Shown one piece after another: positions 7,845 through 16,481 of a DNA stretch of 64,000 nt. Every line of letters begins with the position of its first letter. The stretch's first letter is position 1. The stretch is from Bacillus_BD sp050389805 (GTDB lineage: Bacteria; Bacillota; Bacilli; Bacillales; Cytobacillaceae). The position numbers were made by a program, and so were the translations under genes. Location: contig NZ_CP130945.1 of NCBI RefSeq assembly GCF_050389805.1, positions 3,100,001 to 3,164,000 on the forward strand, in the 5' to 3' direction. The notes below the pieces were generated by a model. The model had not been told where the DNA came from. It did no database searches and saw only the letters and a program-made list of their open reading frames with translations.

Positions 7845-8456
7845 TTATTCAACTGTTTGGTTACCAGAAACTTCGCCATCAATGATGGCTGAGTTTTTAA
7901 CCTCTTCATTTGCATAAAAAATGTTACCCTCAACTTTTGCATCTGCATCAAGTTTAAAACCTTTTTCTTCTACATAGATGTCCCCTTTAACAGTTCCACC
8001 TTTTATCAATAAATTTGGGCTTTGGATTGTTAATTTTGGTACAGTTAATGTATGGGAAGCAGTGATATTACGATCCTGATCTTGTTCGTATAGAGCTATT
8101 TTACGATAGACATCCTTAGTAGCATCATTCTTATCATGGAATTCTCCAGCCACTACTACATCTTGATCAATATTAATATCATTTAAAATAGCAATGATCC
8201 ATGTTCCATTTTCACTAACCGCTTTTACAAAAGCATCTCCTTCATTCACAATTGATGCGGTAGTATTCACATCTGTTTGTTCCTCTTCATTTGTCGCTTC
8301 TTCACCTTCACCAGCATTTGTATTTGGTTCTTCTGCCGGCTCCTCAGTTGGTGTAGTTGTATCTGTATTTTGATCATCTGCTGCTTCATCATTACCACCA
8401 CAACCTGCTAATAAACCAACTAATAATAATGAAGCTACAAATGTTTTTAAATTCAT
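7845..8456 (-). CDS. Lipoprotein, single-domain paralogue of the duplicated lipoprotein
   Basis: 203 residues starting MNLKTFVASLLLVGLLAGC, so the lipid-modified Cys is residue 19. A long, very acidic Thr/Glu/Asn spacer (about 20-63) leads to one copy of the same domain as the neighbour: NTTASIVNEGDAFVKAV...GEFHDKNDATKDVYRK...TLTVPKLTI...GTVKGDIYVEEKGFKL...VEGNIFYANEE. The frame runs further upstream, but AGGAGGAG just before the ATG at 8456 and the signal peptide fix the start. Separate terminators show the two lipoprotein genes are independent units. Function unknown; the beta-helix-like tail suggests assembly into fibres or a structural role, which is inference. Confidence 0.85.
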   Translation of the reverse strand: MNLKTFVASLLLVGLLAGCGGNDEAADDQNTDTTTPTEEPAEEPNTNAGEGEEATNEEEQTDVNTTASIVNEGDAFVKAVSENGTWIIAILNDINIDQDVVVAGEFHDKNDATKDVYRKIALYEQDQDRNITASHTLTVPKLTIQSPNLLIKGGTVKGDIYVEEKGFKLDADAKVEGNIFYANEEVKNSAIIDGEVSGNQTVE

Positions 8457-8530
8457 TGTAGTTCTCCTCCTTCTGGAAACAATTTTCCTTAGTATTTTGT
8501 ACATGTTTTTGCATAGTATGTACAAAAAAT

Positions 8531-8578
8531 AAACTAGAAGGAATAACTCATATTTAAACGATGTACTCCTTCTAGTTT
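8531..8578 (-). terminator. Terminator of the ZIP transporter gene
   Basis: Twelve-base perfect stem (AAACTAGAAGGA at 8531-8542, complement at 8567-8578) followed on the minus strand by a run of T. Confidence 0.85.
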
Positions 8579-8618
8579 TTACAGCATTATTTTTATAAAA
8601 AATGTAAAGCTTCAGATG

Positions 8619-9422
8619 TTAAATAATTAATAACAGGCTTAACGCCATTACAGCCATTCCAGCAATTAACCCATATATGGAAGTATGTGCTTCATCATAC
8701 TTCTTTGCAGCAGGCAATAATTCATCAAGTGAGATAAATACCATGATACCTGCTACAGCAGCAAATATAACCCCGAACATCACTTCATTTAAGAAAGGCA
8801 TTAAGATCAAAAAGGCTAGAAGTGCACCAACTGGCTCTGATAAACCGGATAGAAAAGATAGCTTGAAGGCCTTTTTCTTACTTCCAGTAGCAAAATAGAT
8901 AGGAACCGAAACAGCAATTCCCTCTGGAATATTATGAATAGCTACGGCGATCGCAATCGCAATTCCAAGAGATGGGTCTTGAATGGCTGAAGTAAAAGTA
9001 GCAATTCCCTCTGGAAAATTATGAATGGCAATAGCCAATGCTGTGAAAGATCCCATTTTCAAAAGAGCTGGATCATGTGCTGGCTTATTCGTATTCATCT
9101 CTTCAACTGTTTTCAATTCATGTGGATTCCCTTGTTTCGGAATAAACCTATCGATTAGGGCAATCAATAACATCCCCGCAAAAAAACTTACAACAGTGAT
9201 CCAATTCCCCTGAACTTCCCCCATTTCACCAACTAGCGAATCTTTTGCCTTTACAAAAATTTCGATCATCGAAACGTAAATCATGACCCCTGCTGAAAAT
9301 CCTAGTGCAAGAGACAGAAACTTTGTATTGGTTCGCGAAGTAAAAAAAGCAAGTATACTCCCTATACCAGTAGCCAAACCGGCAAAAAGTGTTAATCCGA
9401 ATGCTAATAAAACATTTTCCAC
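8619..9422 (-). CDS. zupT: ZIP-family metal permease (ZupT-like)
   Basis: Imports zinc and related divalent metals across the membrane. Eight predicted membrane helices with the two diagnostic metal-site motifs in consecutive helices, AIHNFPEGIA and AIHNIPEGIA, as in ZupT. About 267 residues with GTG start at 9422, preferred because AAGGAGAGG lies eight bases upstream; the in-frame ATG at 9446 lies on the far side of that site and would need another one. The region upstream holds several palindromes and a repeated AT-rich motif that could be operators for a metal regulator (Zur, Fur or PerR type), but this has not been shown. Confidence 0.9.
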   Translation of the reverse strand: MENVLLAFGLTLFAGLATGIGSILAFFTSRTNTKFLSLALGFSAGVMIYVSMIEIFVKAKDSLVGEMGEVQGNWITVVSFFAGMLLIALIDRFIPKQGNPHELKTVEEMNTNKPAHDPALLKMGSFTALAIAIHNFPEGIATFTSAIQDPSLGIAIAIAVAIHNIPEGIAVSVPIYFATGSKKKAFKLSFLSGLSEPVGALLAFLILMPFLNEVMFGVIFAAVAGIMVFISLDELLPAAKKYDEAHTSIYGLIAGMAVMALSLLLII

Positions 9423-9491
9423 TCCATTTTCCTCTCCTTCAATCATATATTTTTATTTTGTGTTTTGTCCTCATGATAAAAAGTTTCCCTC

Positions 9492-9665
9492 GACCAACTT
9501 TTGGGTAAAAAAATTTTTTCATATTAACATATGCATGATTTTTAAAAAGTTTCCGATAGTAAACATTTTAATCTAAAATGATTATAATTTGCAATATATT
9601 AATACTGCTTTTAGTTTATTTTTCGGACCACCTTTTGGTTTATGAATTTTTTGACAACTTTTGTC
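9492..9665. promoter_or_regulatory. Three related short palindromes between zupT and the next gene
   Basis: GACCAACTTTTGGG (9492-9505), GGACCACCTTTTGGTT (9625-9640) and GACAACTTTTGTC (9653-9665) share a core CAACTTTTG and are each close to palindromic; the third is perfect. They lie in the 354-bp divergent intergenic region. A further pair of similar 20-base stretches (TAAAATGATTAT...TTGCA, at 9574-9593 and 9695-9715) lies among them. They are candidate operators for zupT and/or the small gene at 9777. Confidence 0.45.
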
Positions 9666-9741
9666 GGAACAGTTGATTTTAAATTTAAATGTATTAAAAT
9701 GATTATTAACTTGCATTAATTTATTGTAAATTTTTCGTAAA

Positions 9742-9747
9742 TATAAT
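9742..9747 (+). promoter_or_regulatory. -10 box upstream of the small hypothetical gene
   Basis: TATAAT at 9742-9747, giving a leader of about 23 bases before the start. The -35 region (TTATTG at 9721-9726) is poor. Confidence 0.4.
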
Positions 9748-9776
9748 TGACATAATTGAAAAGGGAGGTCTTTCCT

Positions 9777-10049
9777 TTGAATTTAGTGGAGTATTGTGGA
9801 AAAACAGAATTTTCGGTCCTACAATTCATCTTTTCCGTAACAGATGAATTAAACGAAAAAATCACACAGAAAAAGTTCATTTATAAAGAACAGATTGTTA
9901 GATATGTCGAGCGTAGAATCGAATATTTTTTCAAGCATTTTAATTTAAAACACGCTTTGCTCCAATCGTATAAAAATGAGGTATTTAATAGTGTCATGTT
10001 TAAATTAAATACCACAATAAAGGAGCATATTAGATTTCAATGTGTATGA
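9777..10049 (+). CDS. Hypothetical protein
   Basis: A 90-residue soluble protein starting with TTG at 9777, seven bases after AGGGAGGT (9762-9769); an earlier in-frame TTG at 9756 overlaps that site and is unlikely. The sequence (NLVEYCGKTEFSVLQFIFSVTDELNEK...) alternates charged and aromatic residues, with an aromatic/basic stretch RRIEYFFKHFNLKHALL. There is one Cys near each end and no membrane segment. Good ribosome-binding site, -10 box and terminator make it a convincing gene. I do not recognise the family. It is divergent from zupT and followed by a LysR gene. Confidence 0.7.
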   Translation: MNLVEYCGKTEFSVLQFIFSVTDELNEKITQKKFIYKEQIVRYVERRIEYFFKHFNLKHALLQSYKNEVFNSVMFKLNTTIKEHIRFQCV

Positions 10050-10069
10050 AATTTATAAATACAAACTGA

Positions 10070-10115
10070 GGACTTTTTCTGATGCGTTATAACGAAACAG
10101 AAGAAGTCCATTTTT
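10070..10115 (+). terminator. Terminator of the small hypothetical gene
   Basis: GGACTTTTTCTG (10070-10081) with CAGAAGAAGTCC (10098-10109), 11 of 12 paired, then ATTTTTC. Confidence 0.85.
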
Positions 10116-10180
10116 CATTTATTATCCTAGCATTTGATAATTTTTCTATTCAATATTATCATAATATTAAACTTATATTA

Positions 10181-10214
10181 AATCATACTTTCCTACAATC
10201 ATAAATGTATGATT
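10181..10214. promoter_or_regulatory. Palindrome upstream of the LysR gene
   Basis: AATCATA-AATG-TATGATT (10197-10214), a seven-base perfect inverted repeat, with an extra AATCATA half-site at 10181-10187. The position just before the regulator gene suits an autoregulatory site. Confidence 0.4.
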
Positions 10215-10242
10215 AAGCTTATTTGAATCGGGGTGGAGAAAT

Positions 10243-11154
10243 TTGGATAGTGACCAACTACTTACTTTTATTACCGTAAATGAATTTAACAATTATTCAA
10301 AGGCTGCTGAGTACTTAAATTTAACTCAGCCAGCTATAACCGCTCGTATTCAAAAGCTTGAACTTGAACTTGATTGCAAACTAATTTATAGAGAAGGAAA
10401 AAAAATTTTATTGACTGATGAAGGAAACGCATTGCTTCCATTTGCAAAAAAAATTGTTAACTATATGAATGAAGCAAAGAAAACAATTGACCAACTAAAG
10501 TTGCCAAGTATCACAATTGGAATAGCTCCGGGAATTTCAGTTTCGATTGTCCTAGAAATACTTGACATTCTTCAAGAAAGGACAATCCTGACATTCGATT
10601 TATTTGAAGCAGAAGACTCCTACCAAATATCCCGTATGATTTTTGAAGGAAAGATTGATATTGGGATAGTTCGGGACATCATCCCCATTTCAAACCTTGA
10701 ATTCAATCACTTTTTTAGTGAAAAGCTAATCTTTGTGGTGGGAAAAGATCACCCCCTTTCGCAAAGAAAGGAAATTAAAAATGACGATCTCATTGGTCAA
10801 ACACAAGTCTGTTATCGCAGACATACTCCAATTGCCATCCAAATCGATGAGCTTTTAATAGGAGTCGAAAATCTACATCGAATTGAAGTGGGAAGTTTTG
10901 AAATGGTAAAGTCAATGGTGAAAAATAATTGGGGATTTTCGATTATGCCGGAACTTGCCTTAGGTCATGAATTTGAAACCATTCACAATGATTTGGCTGT
11001 AATCCCCTTTGCAGATTCAAATCAATTAACATATAATGTGACAGCCATATATAAAAAAGAATCACCTAAACTGGATAATCTAAAACAAACACTTAGAATT
11101 ATTAAGGATACTTTACATCGATTATTACCTGAAAAATTTGAATCTAAGACTTAA
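10243..11154 (+). CDS. LysR-family transcriptional regulator
   Basis: 303 residues. N-terminal winged helix-turn-helix (MDSDQLLTFITVNEFNNYSKAAEYLNLTQPAITARIQKLE, residues 1-40) and a C-terminal periplasmic-binding-like effector domain from about 90 (SITIGIAPGISVSIV...). TTG start, GGGGTGGAG upstream. It is convergent with the TRAP/dioxygenase cluster, which it probably controls in response to a ring compound or intermediate; this is by position only. Palindromes upstream of its own gene and of dctP are possible targets. Confidence 0.9.
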   Translation: MDSDQLLTFITVNEFNNYSKAAEYLNLTQPAITARIQKLELELDCKLIYREGKKILLTDEGNALLPFAKKIVNYMNEAKKTIDQLKLPSITIGIAPGISVSIVLEILDILQERTILTFDLFEAEDSYQISRMIFEGKIDIGIVRDIIPISNLEFNHFFSEKLIFVVGKDHPLSQRKEIKNDDLIGQTQVCYRRHTPIAIQIDELLIGVENLHRIEVGSFEMVKSMVKNNWGFSIMPELALGHEFETIHNDLAVIPFADSNQLTYNVTAIYKKESPKLDNLKQTLRIIKDTLHRLLPEKFESKT

Positions 11155-11251
11155 ACCTCTCATTCACAACATTTCATTGAATAAAAAGACATCCATCATT
11201 TTGAATTAAGAGATTTCCGAAACTCAGAATGAGAATGTCTAATAATACTAT

Positions 11252-12538
11252 TTATGAATTAGCTGCAAATAATGACGGAATATATAGAACCAATTCTGGA
11301 ATATACGTAATTAAGAATAAAACAATGATGGAAACGACGACAAACGGCCAAATGGCTTTTACTAAGGATTCCAACTTAACATTTCCTAATGATGATGCTA
11401 AAAATAATCCAGAGCCTACTGGCGGTGTTAAAATACCTATCGTTACGTTCAAACAGATAATGACACCAAAATGAATCGGATCAATTCCAAATTGTGGAAG
11501 TAATGGTGCAAATATAGGTGTTAATATGATTAGTATCGCTATTCCTTCAATTAACATTCCAAGCAATAAGAAGAAGACATTAACAATCAAGAGGAATACA
11601 AGCGGACTGCTTGTAACTGACGTCATCCATTCCGCAATCAATTGCGGAATCCTTTCGAATGTTAGGACCATTCCGAATAAATTTGCCATCGAGATTAGTA
11701 AGGTGACAATCGCAGTTGATATTGCTGTATTTATCATGACTTTGGGCAATTCTCTCCATTTTAATTCACGATAGAACAAAAATCCGATTAAAATTGCGAT
11801 AACACAGGCAATTCCAGCTGATTCCGTTGGAGTAAAAGCTCCTGTTACAATACCCCAAATGATGATTCCTGGTACTAATAATGCCGGTAAAACTTTTACA
11901 AATGAGACGCCTCGTTCTTTCCATAGAATTTTTTCAGAAGACTGCCATTGTTCTTTATAGCCAATGTAGGCGATCAATACAACAAATGATATAGAGATTA
12001 AAATTCCTGGAATAATCCCAGCCATGAACATATCTCCAATTGAAGTACCAGAGCTTACCCCATAAATGATAAACAACATACTTGGAGGAATAATCGGACC
12101 TAGCATCCCAGCTGCTGCTGTAGTTGCTGCACCAAATTCTCTCTTATAACCTTCTTTTTCCATTGCTGGAACCATGATTTTACTCATCATGGCTATTTGT
12201 GCTGCGGCAGAACCAATGATTGCAGCTAAGAACGTATTAGCAAGAATATTTACATATGCAAGTCCGCCACGGAAATGACCAACAAAGCTTTGAGCAAATT
12301 TTACTAAGCGAATCGTAATTCCACCAGAGTTCATTAACTCACCCGCAAGCATAAATAACGGGATCGCTACTAAACCATAGTTTTCTAAGGAAGAATATAA
12401 CCGTTGCGGTGCATTAATGAGCATTCCCGTATTATTACTCACCAGTAAGAAAACAAAACTAGTTATGCCTAGTACCAATGAAATCGGCACCCTCAATAAT
12501 AATAAGAGGATAAATATTAACAACACAATTATGCTCAT
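11252..12538 (-). CDS. TRAP transporter large permease (DctM type)
   Basis: 428 residues and about 12 hydrophobic helices. Conserved DctM segments include IPLFMLAGELMNSGGIT, AAGMLGPIIPPSMLFIIYG and PVGSGLFLASS. It forms the sodium- or proton-coupled channel of a tripartite ATP-independent periplasmic-type transporter with the DctQ and DctP proteins encoded just upstream. Its ATG overlaps the end of dctQ by four bases. Last gene of the cluster. The substrate is probably an organic acid, judging by the neighbouring enzymes. Confidence 0.93.
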   Translation of the reverse strand: MSIIVLLIFILLLLLRVPISLVLGITSFVFLLVSNNTGMLINAPQRLYSSLENYGLVAIPLFMLAGELMNSGGITIRLVKFAQSFVGHFRGGLAYVNILANTFLAAIIGSAAAQIAMMSKIMVPAMEKEGYKREFGAATTAAAGMLGPIIPPSMLFIIYGVSSGTSIGDMFMAGIIPGILISISFVVLIAYIGYKEQWQSSEKILWKERGVSFVKVLPALLVPGIIIWGIVTGAFTPTESAGIACVIAILIGFLFYRELKWRELPKVMINTAISTAIVTLLISMANLFGMVLTFERIPQLIAEWMTSVTSSPLVFLLIVNVFFLLLGMLIEGIAILIILTPIFAPLLPQFGIDPIHFGVIICLNVTIGILTPPVGSGLFLASSLGNVKLESLVKAIWPFVVVSIIVLFLITYIPELVLYIPSLFAANS

Positions 12539-13032
12539 CTAGTTCCCTCCTCTACTGGTGTTATTAAATAGGTTACAAAAATATTAATACTATGAATAAG
12601 CATAAACACGATCCCAACGGGGACACTTAAGTATGGAATAATCATTGGTAGTTGTAATGCATCTGATTTTTGCAATAAGATTGTTGGATTGCTAATCCAT
12701 TGAATAGAATAATAAGATAATAATCCTGTAAAAAGAACACATATTAATAGCCCAATTGATACAATTGCCTTTTTTGTCATCCCTCTTAAATAATCAGTCA
12801 ATAAAGTTACGGCAACCGCTTGATTTGTTTTAATACTCATACTACCGCCAATAAAAGTAACCCATGCGAGTGTATAAAGGGTCACCTCACCTGTCCAAAC
12901 AAGTGGTGCATTAAAGATATAGCGGGTAACAACGCCTAAAAATAAAGATAGAACCATGATTGCTAAAATTATATTGGCGAGAACCTTTTCTACTTTGAAA
13001 ATGGTGTCACTGATTATAGAAATAATTTTCAT
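12535..13032 (-). CDS. TRAP transporter small permease (DctQ type)
   Basis: 165 residues with four predicted membrane helices. The core WTGEVTLYTLAWVTFIGGSMSIKTNQAVAVTLL is the usual DctQ signature (W-x-x-E, F-x-G). The small subunit supports assembly of the large permease. Translationally coupled to DctM and 28 bases downstream of the SDR gene. Confidence 0.92.
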   Translation of the reverse strand: MKIISIISDTIFKVEKVLANIILAIMVLSLFLGVVTRYIFNAPLVWTGEVTLYTLAWVTFIGGSMSIKTNQAVAVTLLTDYLRGMTKKAIVSIGLLICVLFTGLLSYYSIQWISNPTILLQKSDALQLPMIIPYLSVPVGIVFMLIHSINIFVTYLITPVEEGTR

Positions 13033-13060
13033 ATCATCACACTCCTAACGTTTCTAGTTC

Positions 13061-13849
13061 TCAATATATATCGAATTCTTTTGCCAGTGTTTTGACGTGT
13101 CCTCCTGAAGTTAAACCCCCATCAACAACAATCTCAGCACCTGTTACAAAAGAAGAGTCATCTGAAGCCAAGAATAAAATTGCATTAGAAACTTCAAGAG
13201 GTTCTCCTGCTCTTTCTAATGCTGTTAATTTTTGTGAAGATACAACCAAGTTACTAATCGATTCGTTTAATGGTGTCCAAACAAAACCTGGGTGAACTGA
13301 ATTGACTCGTATTCCCCATTTCCCAAATTCCATAGCAGCTGTTTTTGTCATTCCTCTTACAGCCCATTTACTAGCTGTGTAAGCTGCAGCAAAATATCCT
13401 GTTAAACCAGTAATTGACGATAGATTAATGATTGAGGATTTTTTAGCTCTCTTTAATAAATCCAAACAATACTTCATCCCTAAAAATACACCTGTTTGGT
13501 TGACTGCAATAATTCGATTCCAATCCTCTAACTGACAGTTCTCAATAGTGTCCCGTTTATTAATTCCTGCATTGTTAATTAGTACATCAAGACGATCAAT
13601 TCTTCCTTCAAGTTGACTAATCAGCTTTTTCCAATCTCCTTCGTTTGAAACATCTAGTTTATACGTCATTATTTCAGACATTCCCATTTGTGCAACTTCT
13701 TTTGCTGTTTGGTTTAGAACTTCTTCATTGATGTCTGTCATAATGATTGTTTTTGCTTTTTCATTTGATAGGAGGATTGCAGTAGCTAAACCAAGACCAC
13801 CAGCAGCTCCTGTTATTAAAACGACCTTCCCCCTCATTTTGCCTGACAT
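13061..13849 (-). CDS. Short-chain dehydrogenase/reductase
   Basis: 262 residues, classical SDR. NAD(P)-binding TGAAGGLG (residues 14-21), acidic residue after strand 2 (TDIN) suggesting NAD(H), NNAG, the catalytic Ser in SSITG, YTASK (Tyr/Lys) and a C-terminal VDGG. Within this cluster a dihydrodiol or hydroxy-acid dehydrogenase is plausible, but SDR substrates cannot be predicted from sequence alone. It lies between dctP and dctQ, so it is part of the same unit. RBS GGAGG eight bases from the ATG. Confidence 0.88.
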   Translation of the reverse strand: MSGKMRGKVVLITGAAGGLGLATAILLSNEKAKTIIMTDINEEVLNQTAKEVAQMGMSEIMTYKLDVSNEGDWKKLISQLEGRIDRLDVLINNAGINKRDTIENCQLEDWNRIIAVNQTGVFLGMKYCLDLLKRAKKSSIINLSSITGLTGYFAAAYTASKWAVRGMTKTAAMEFGKWGIRVNSVHPGFVWTPLNESISNLVVSSQKLTALERAGEPLEVSNAILFLASDDSSFVTGAEIVVDGGLTSGGHVKTLAKEFDIY

Positions 13850-13924
13850 TCATAATACCTCCATCCCTTGGGAAAAAATAACCTTATTTGTAATCTATAA
13901 AACTAGTATTCAACTTCCCATAAA

Positions 13925-13987
13925 GGTGCAAGAAAACCGCTAACATTTCTAGTAATGTCCAATTGCTCGCAAGCGGTTTCTTACACC
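13925..13987 (-). terminator. Stem-loop between dctP and the SDR gene
   Basis: GGTGCAAGAAAACCGCT (13925-13941) pairs with AGCGGTTTCTTACACC (13972-13987) around a 30-base loop. It probably dampens readthrough or protects the dctP message so that the binding protein is made in excess, as is common for such systems. Confidence 0.55.
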
Positions 13988-14041
13988 CAAAATGAAAGGT
14001 CAGTTCAATATCAAAATCTAAAAGAAATTCTTATAAAAATT

Positions 14042-15049
14042 TTACTTCTTATTTTCTTCAATAAATTCTTTAATTAATGGATCGCTAGAGTATTCTTCAT
14101 AGATTTCATTTCTCAACTTATCAAAACTTCCACGATCCTCGAGTTCAACAACTTCTAATTCATTTCTAAGTAGCTCAAGATTTTCTTTATCCAAGCGTAG
14201 CAATTCTTTTTTACCCCATTCTTCAGCAGCTGCTACAGCCTCTTCAACAATTTGTTGATCTTCTGGAGATAATTGCTCATAAACAGTTGAACTCATCACG
14301 ACTGCTCCAGGGAATGCCATTTGGTTTGTTAGAACATATGAATCTGATACTTCTTGGAACTTTTCAGTGTATAACCCGCTTGGATCTACAGATACCCCTT
14401 CAACAACTCCCGTTTGTAAGGCTTGATAAACTTCATTTAATCCCATTGCAACCGGACTTGCTCCTGTTTTTGTCCAGAAGTCAATAACAGCTTTCCCACC
14501 TGCAATCCGAACCTTTTTACCTTTTAAATCTTCCATTGATTTTATAGGCTCACCCTTTAGTAATAAATGGTGGTTTCCAGCAAACATATAACCTAAACCT
14601 TTAATTCCTTGATTACTAATTTCATCTAGCATTTTTTGTGCAGGCTCCGTTTCTGTTGCTTTAAGAGAATCCTCTAATGTTTCAAATAAAAATGGCATAT
14701 TCCAGGCATCAAAAGCTGGGACTCTTGTGGCTAAATATTGACCCGTTAAAATAGCAAATTCTAAAGAACCTGTTTCAAGTTGTTGTACCATATCTTTTTC
14801 AGGTCCTAGTTGAGCGGCTGGAAAAATTTCTAAATTCATTCGTCCATCAGAACGTTGATTTAATTCTTCTCCAAATTTTTCAGCAAATAAATGCCATGCA
14901 TGTGATTCTTGAGTAATATGGGTTAACTTAAAGTTATAAGTTTGACCACCGCTTTCATTTGAGGTCGTTGAACTTCCACCTCCACACCCAGCCAAGATGA
15001 TCAAAAACATGACGACTACTAAACTTAAAATTTTTCTTGTCTTTTTCAT
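14042..15049 (-). CDS. TRAP transporter solute-binding lipoprotein (DctP family)
   Basis: 335 residues. The signal peptide ends in LAGC (lipobox, Cys about 22), so it is tethered outside the membrane. The DctP fold shows TQESHAWHLFAEKFGEELNQRSDGRMNLEIFPAAQLGPEKDMVQQLETG, a substrate-arginine region (GKKVRIAGGKAV) and VVEGVSVDP. The conserved Arg usually binds a carboxylate, so the ligand is most likely an organic acid, perhaps aromatic given the dioxygenase and decarboxylase genes upstream. Its long upstream region (353 bp) has two clear palindromes, and the preceding genes end at a terminator, so it starts its own transcript. Confidence 0.92.
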   Translation of the reverse strand: MKKTRKILSLVVVMFLIILAGCGGGSSTTSNESGGQTYNFKLTHITQESHAWHLFAEKFGEELNQRSDGRMNLEIFPAAQLGPEKDMVQQLETGSLEFAILTGQYLATRVPAFDAWNMPFLFETLEDSLKATETEPAQKMLDEISNQGIKGLGYMFAGNHHLLLKGEPIKSMEDLKGKKVRIAGGKAVIDFWTKTGASPVAMGLNEVYQALQTGVVEGVSVDPSGLYTEKFQEVSDSYVLTNQMAFPGAVVMSSTVYEQLSPEDQQIVEEAVAAAEEWGKKELLRLDKENLELLRNELEVVELEDRGSFDKLRNEIYEEYSSDPLIKEFIEENKK

Positions 15050-15138
15050 AAATAATCCCCCTCATTTTTTATTAAAATATTTATAAATACTTCATTCGAA
15101 ATACTTCCAGCTCACCCTTTCAAATTTTTCTTATTTAA

Positions 15139-15284
15139 AATTTCCAATTTGGAAATTCTATTCCTGATTTAATAGATTTTTACAATAATGTTTATTTGTT
15201 TAGAATTTTGGGAATATTTAATTTTTGTAATTTTAATATAACTTACTTAGGCACGAAATACAAATAACAGTTTTTTTGTATTTC
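15139..15284. promoter_or_regulatory. Two palindromes upstream of dctP
   Basis: AATTTCCA-ATT-TGGAAATT (15139-15157) and GAAATACAAA (15255-15264) with its complement TTTGTATTTC (15275-15284), ten bases apart. Both lie 90-235 bases before the dctP start and fit operators, perhaps for the LysR protein at 10243. The rest of the 353-bp gap is AT-rich with no other signal. Confidence 0.45.
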
Positions 15285-15360
15285 TATTAGAAATACCAAA
15301 AAAAAGTTTGTTTTTTTAAAAAAATAAAGTTTAATTGATTGATCGAGTTTTCAGGAACGC

Positions 15361-15389
15361 AAAAAGAGAACTCCATTAAGGAGTCCTCT
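15361..15389 (-). terminator. Terminator of the dioxygenase/amidohydrolase unit
   Basis: AGAGAACTCC, five-base loop, GGAGTCCTCT (15365-15389, one mismatch), with a T-run on the minus strand. Confidence 0.8.
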
Positions 15390-15401
15390 ACTACTAGTCT
15401 A

Positions 15402-16439
15402 TTATTTCGTTAATTCTTTTACATAGTCTTCTTTCTTTAAACCTAAAAACTTAACAGCGTTATCACCGAGCATTTTTTGCTTATCTTCAGCTGACACGCC
15501 TTCTATTAAATCGACTACCTTTCCAGAAGGAATTTCACGTAAAACAAATGGGTAGTCAGATCCAGCAATTAATTTATCTGTTCCAAATTTATCAATCATA
15601 AACTGAAGATTTTTTGGATCATAGACAAGTGTATCAAAATATAGCTTTTGCGCATAATGACTTGGTTTTTCTTCAGTAGTTCGAATATGCGGCCATGATT
15701 CCCAAGCTTGATCAATACGAGCTAAAACATAAGGGAAAGATCCTCCACCGTGAGAGAAACAAATTTTTAAGTTTGGATACTTTTCTAGAATCCCACTAAA
15801 GATTAAACTCCCTGCAGCTAGTGCTGTTTCAGATGGCATACCAATTGAATACATAAAATTATGTCTTGGCATTCTTTCAACACCAACAGTAGCCCATGGA
15901 TGAACGAAAATCGGTACATCCATTTTTGCAGCGGCCTCTATAAATCTTAGAATTTCAGGATCATCTAAAGTTTTGCCGTTTGCATTACTACCGATCTCAA
16001 TCCCTTTTAAACCTAATTCATTGATCGCTCTTTCCATTTCAGCAATAGCCAAGTCAGCATCTTGTAACGGAACCGTTCCTAGCCCAACAAAACGTGTTGG
16101 ATATTGAGCTACAACAGATGCAATAAAATCATTCTGTGCTTTTGATAATTCAAGGCATTTTTCTGCATCAGCCCAATAAGTGAACGTTACTGGAATTGGA
16201 GATAGCACTTGAACGTCGATTCCTTCTTCATCCATTTGAGCAATACGTTTTTCCGGATCCCAAGCATTATCTTCAATTTTACGGAATGATTTTCCATCTT
16301 TATAAATTTCCGCACCACAATCACAAGTGTGTTTTAAAGTGGGAAAGCGATTATCACCATATTTTTCTTCTAAGTTTGGAAAATTTTCTGGAATAATATG
16401 TGCATGGAAATCTACACGAAGTGGTCTTTCATTTGACAA
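15402..16439 (-). CDS. Amidohydrolase-family decarboxylase (ACMSD-like)
   Basis: 345 residues. Zinc-site motifs of the ACMSD subgroup of the amidohydrolase superfamily: DFHAHIIP (HxH near residue 10), FVHPW (about 180), FSHGGGSFPYVL (about 233) and GSDYPF (Asp near 297). Members remove a carboxylate from ring-derived or benzoic substrates (2-amino-3-carboxymuconate semialdehyde, gamma-resorcylate, 5-carboxyvanillate). It has a CDCG insertion near the N-terminus. TTG start with AGGAGG upstream. It is second in a two-gene unit after an extradiol dioxygenase, so decarboxylation before or after ring cleavage is likely. The exact substrate is unknown. Confidence 0.85.
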   Translation of the reverse strand: MSNERPLRVDFHAHIIPENFPNLEEKYGDNRFPTLKHTCDCGAEIYKDGKSFRKIEDNAWDPEKRIAQMDEEGIDVQVLSPIPVTFTYWADAEKCLELSKAQNDFIASVVAQYPTRFVGLGTVPLQDADLAIAEMERAINELGLKGIEIGSNANGKTLDDPEILRFIEAAAKMDVPIFVHPWATVGVERMPRHNFMYSIGMPSETALAAGSLIFSGILEKYPNLKICFSHGGGSFPYVLARIDQAWESWPHIRTTEEKPSHYAQKLYFDTLVYDPKNLQFMIDKFGTDKLIAGSDYPFVLREIPSGKVVDLIEGVSAEDKQKMLGDNAVKFLGLKKEDYVKELTK

Positions 16440-16481
16440 GATGTTTCCTCCTCTATTGCAATGATTTCTATTTATAACTAA

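Noticed and set aside
9025..9576. Plus-strand frames opposite zupT
   Set aside because: Antisense to a clearly conserved transporter and lacking ribosome-binding sites.
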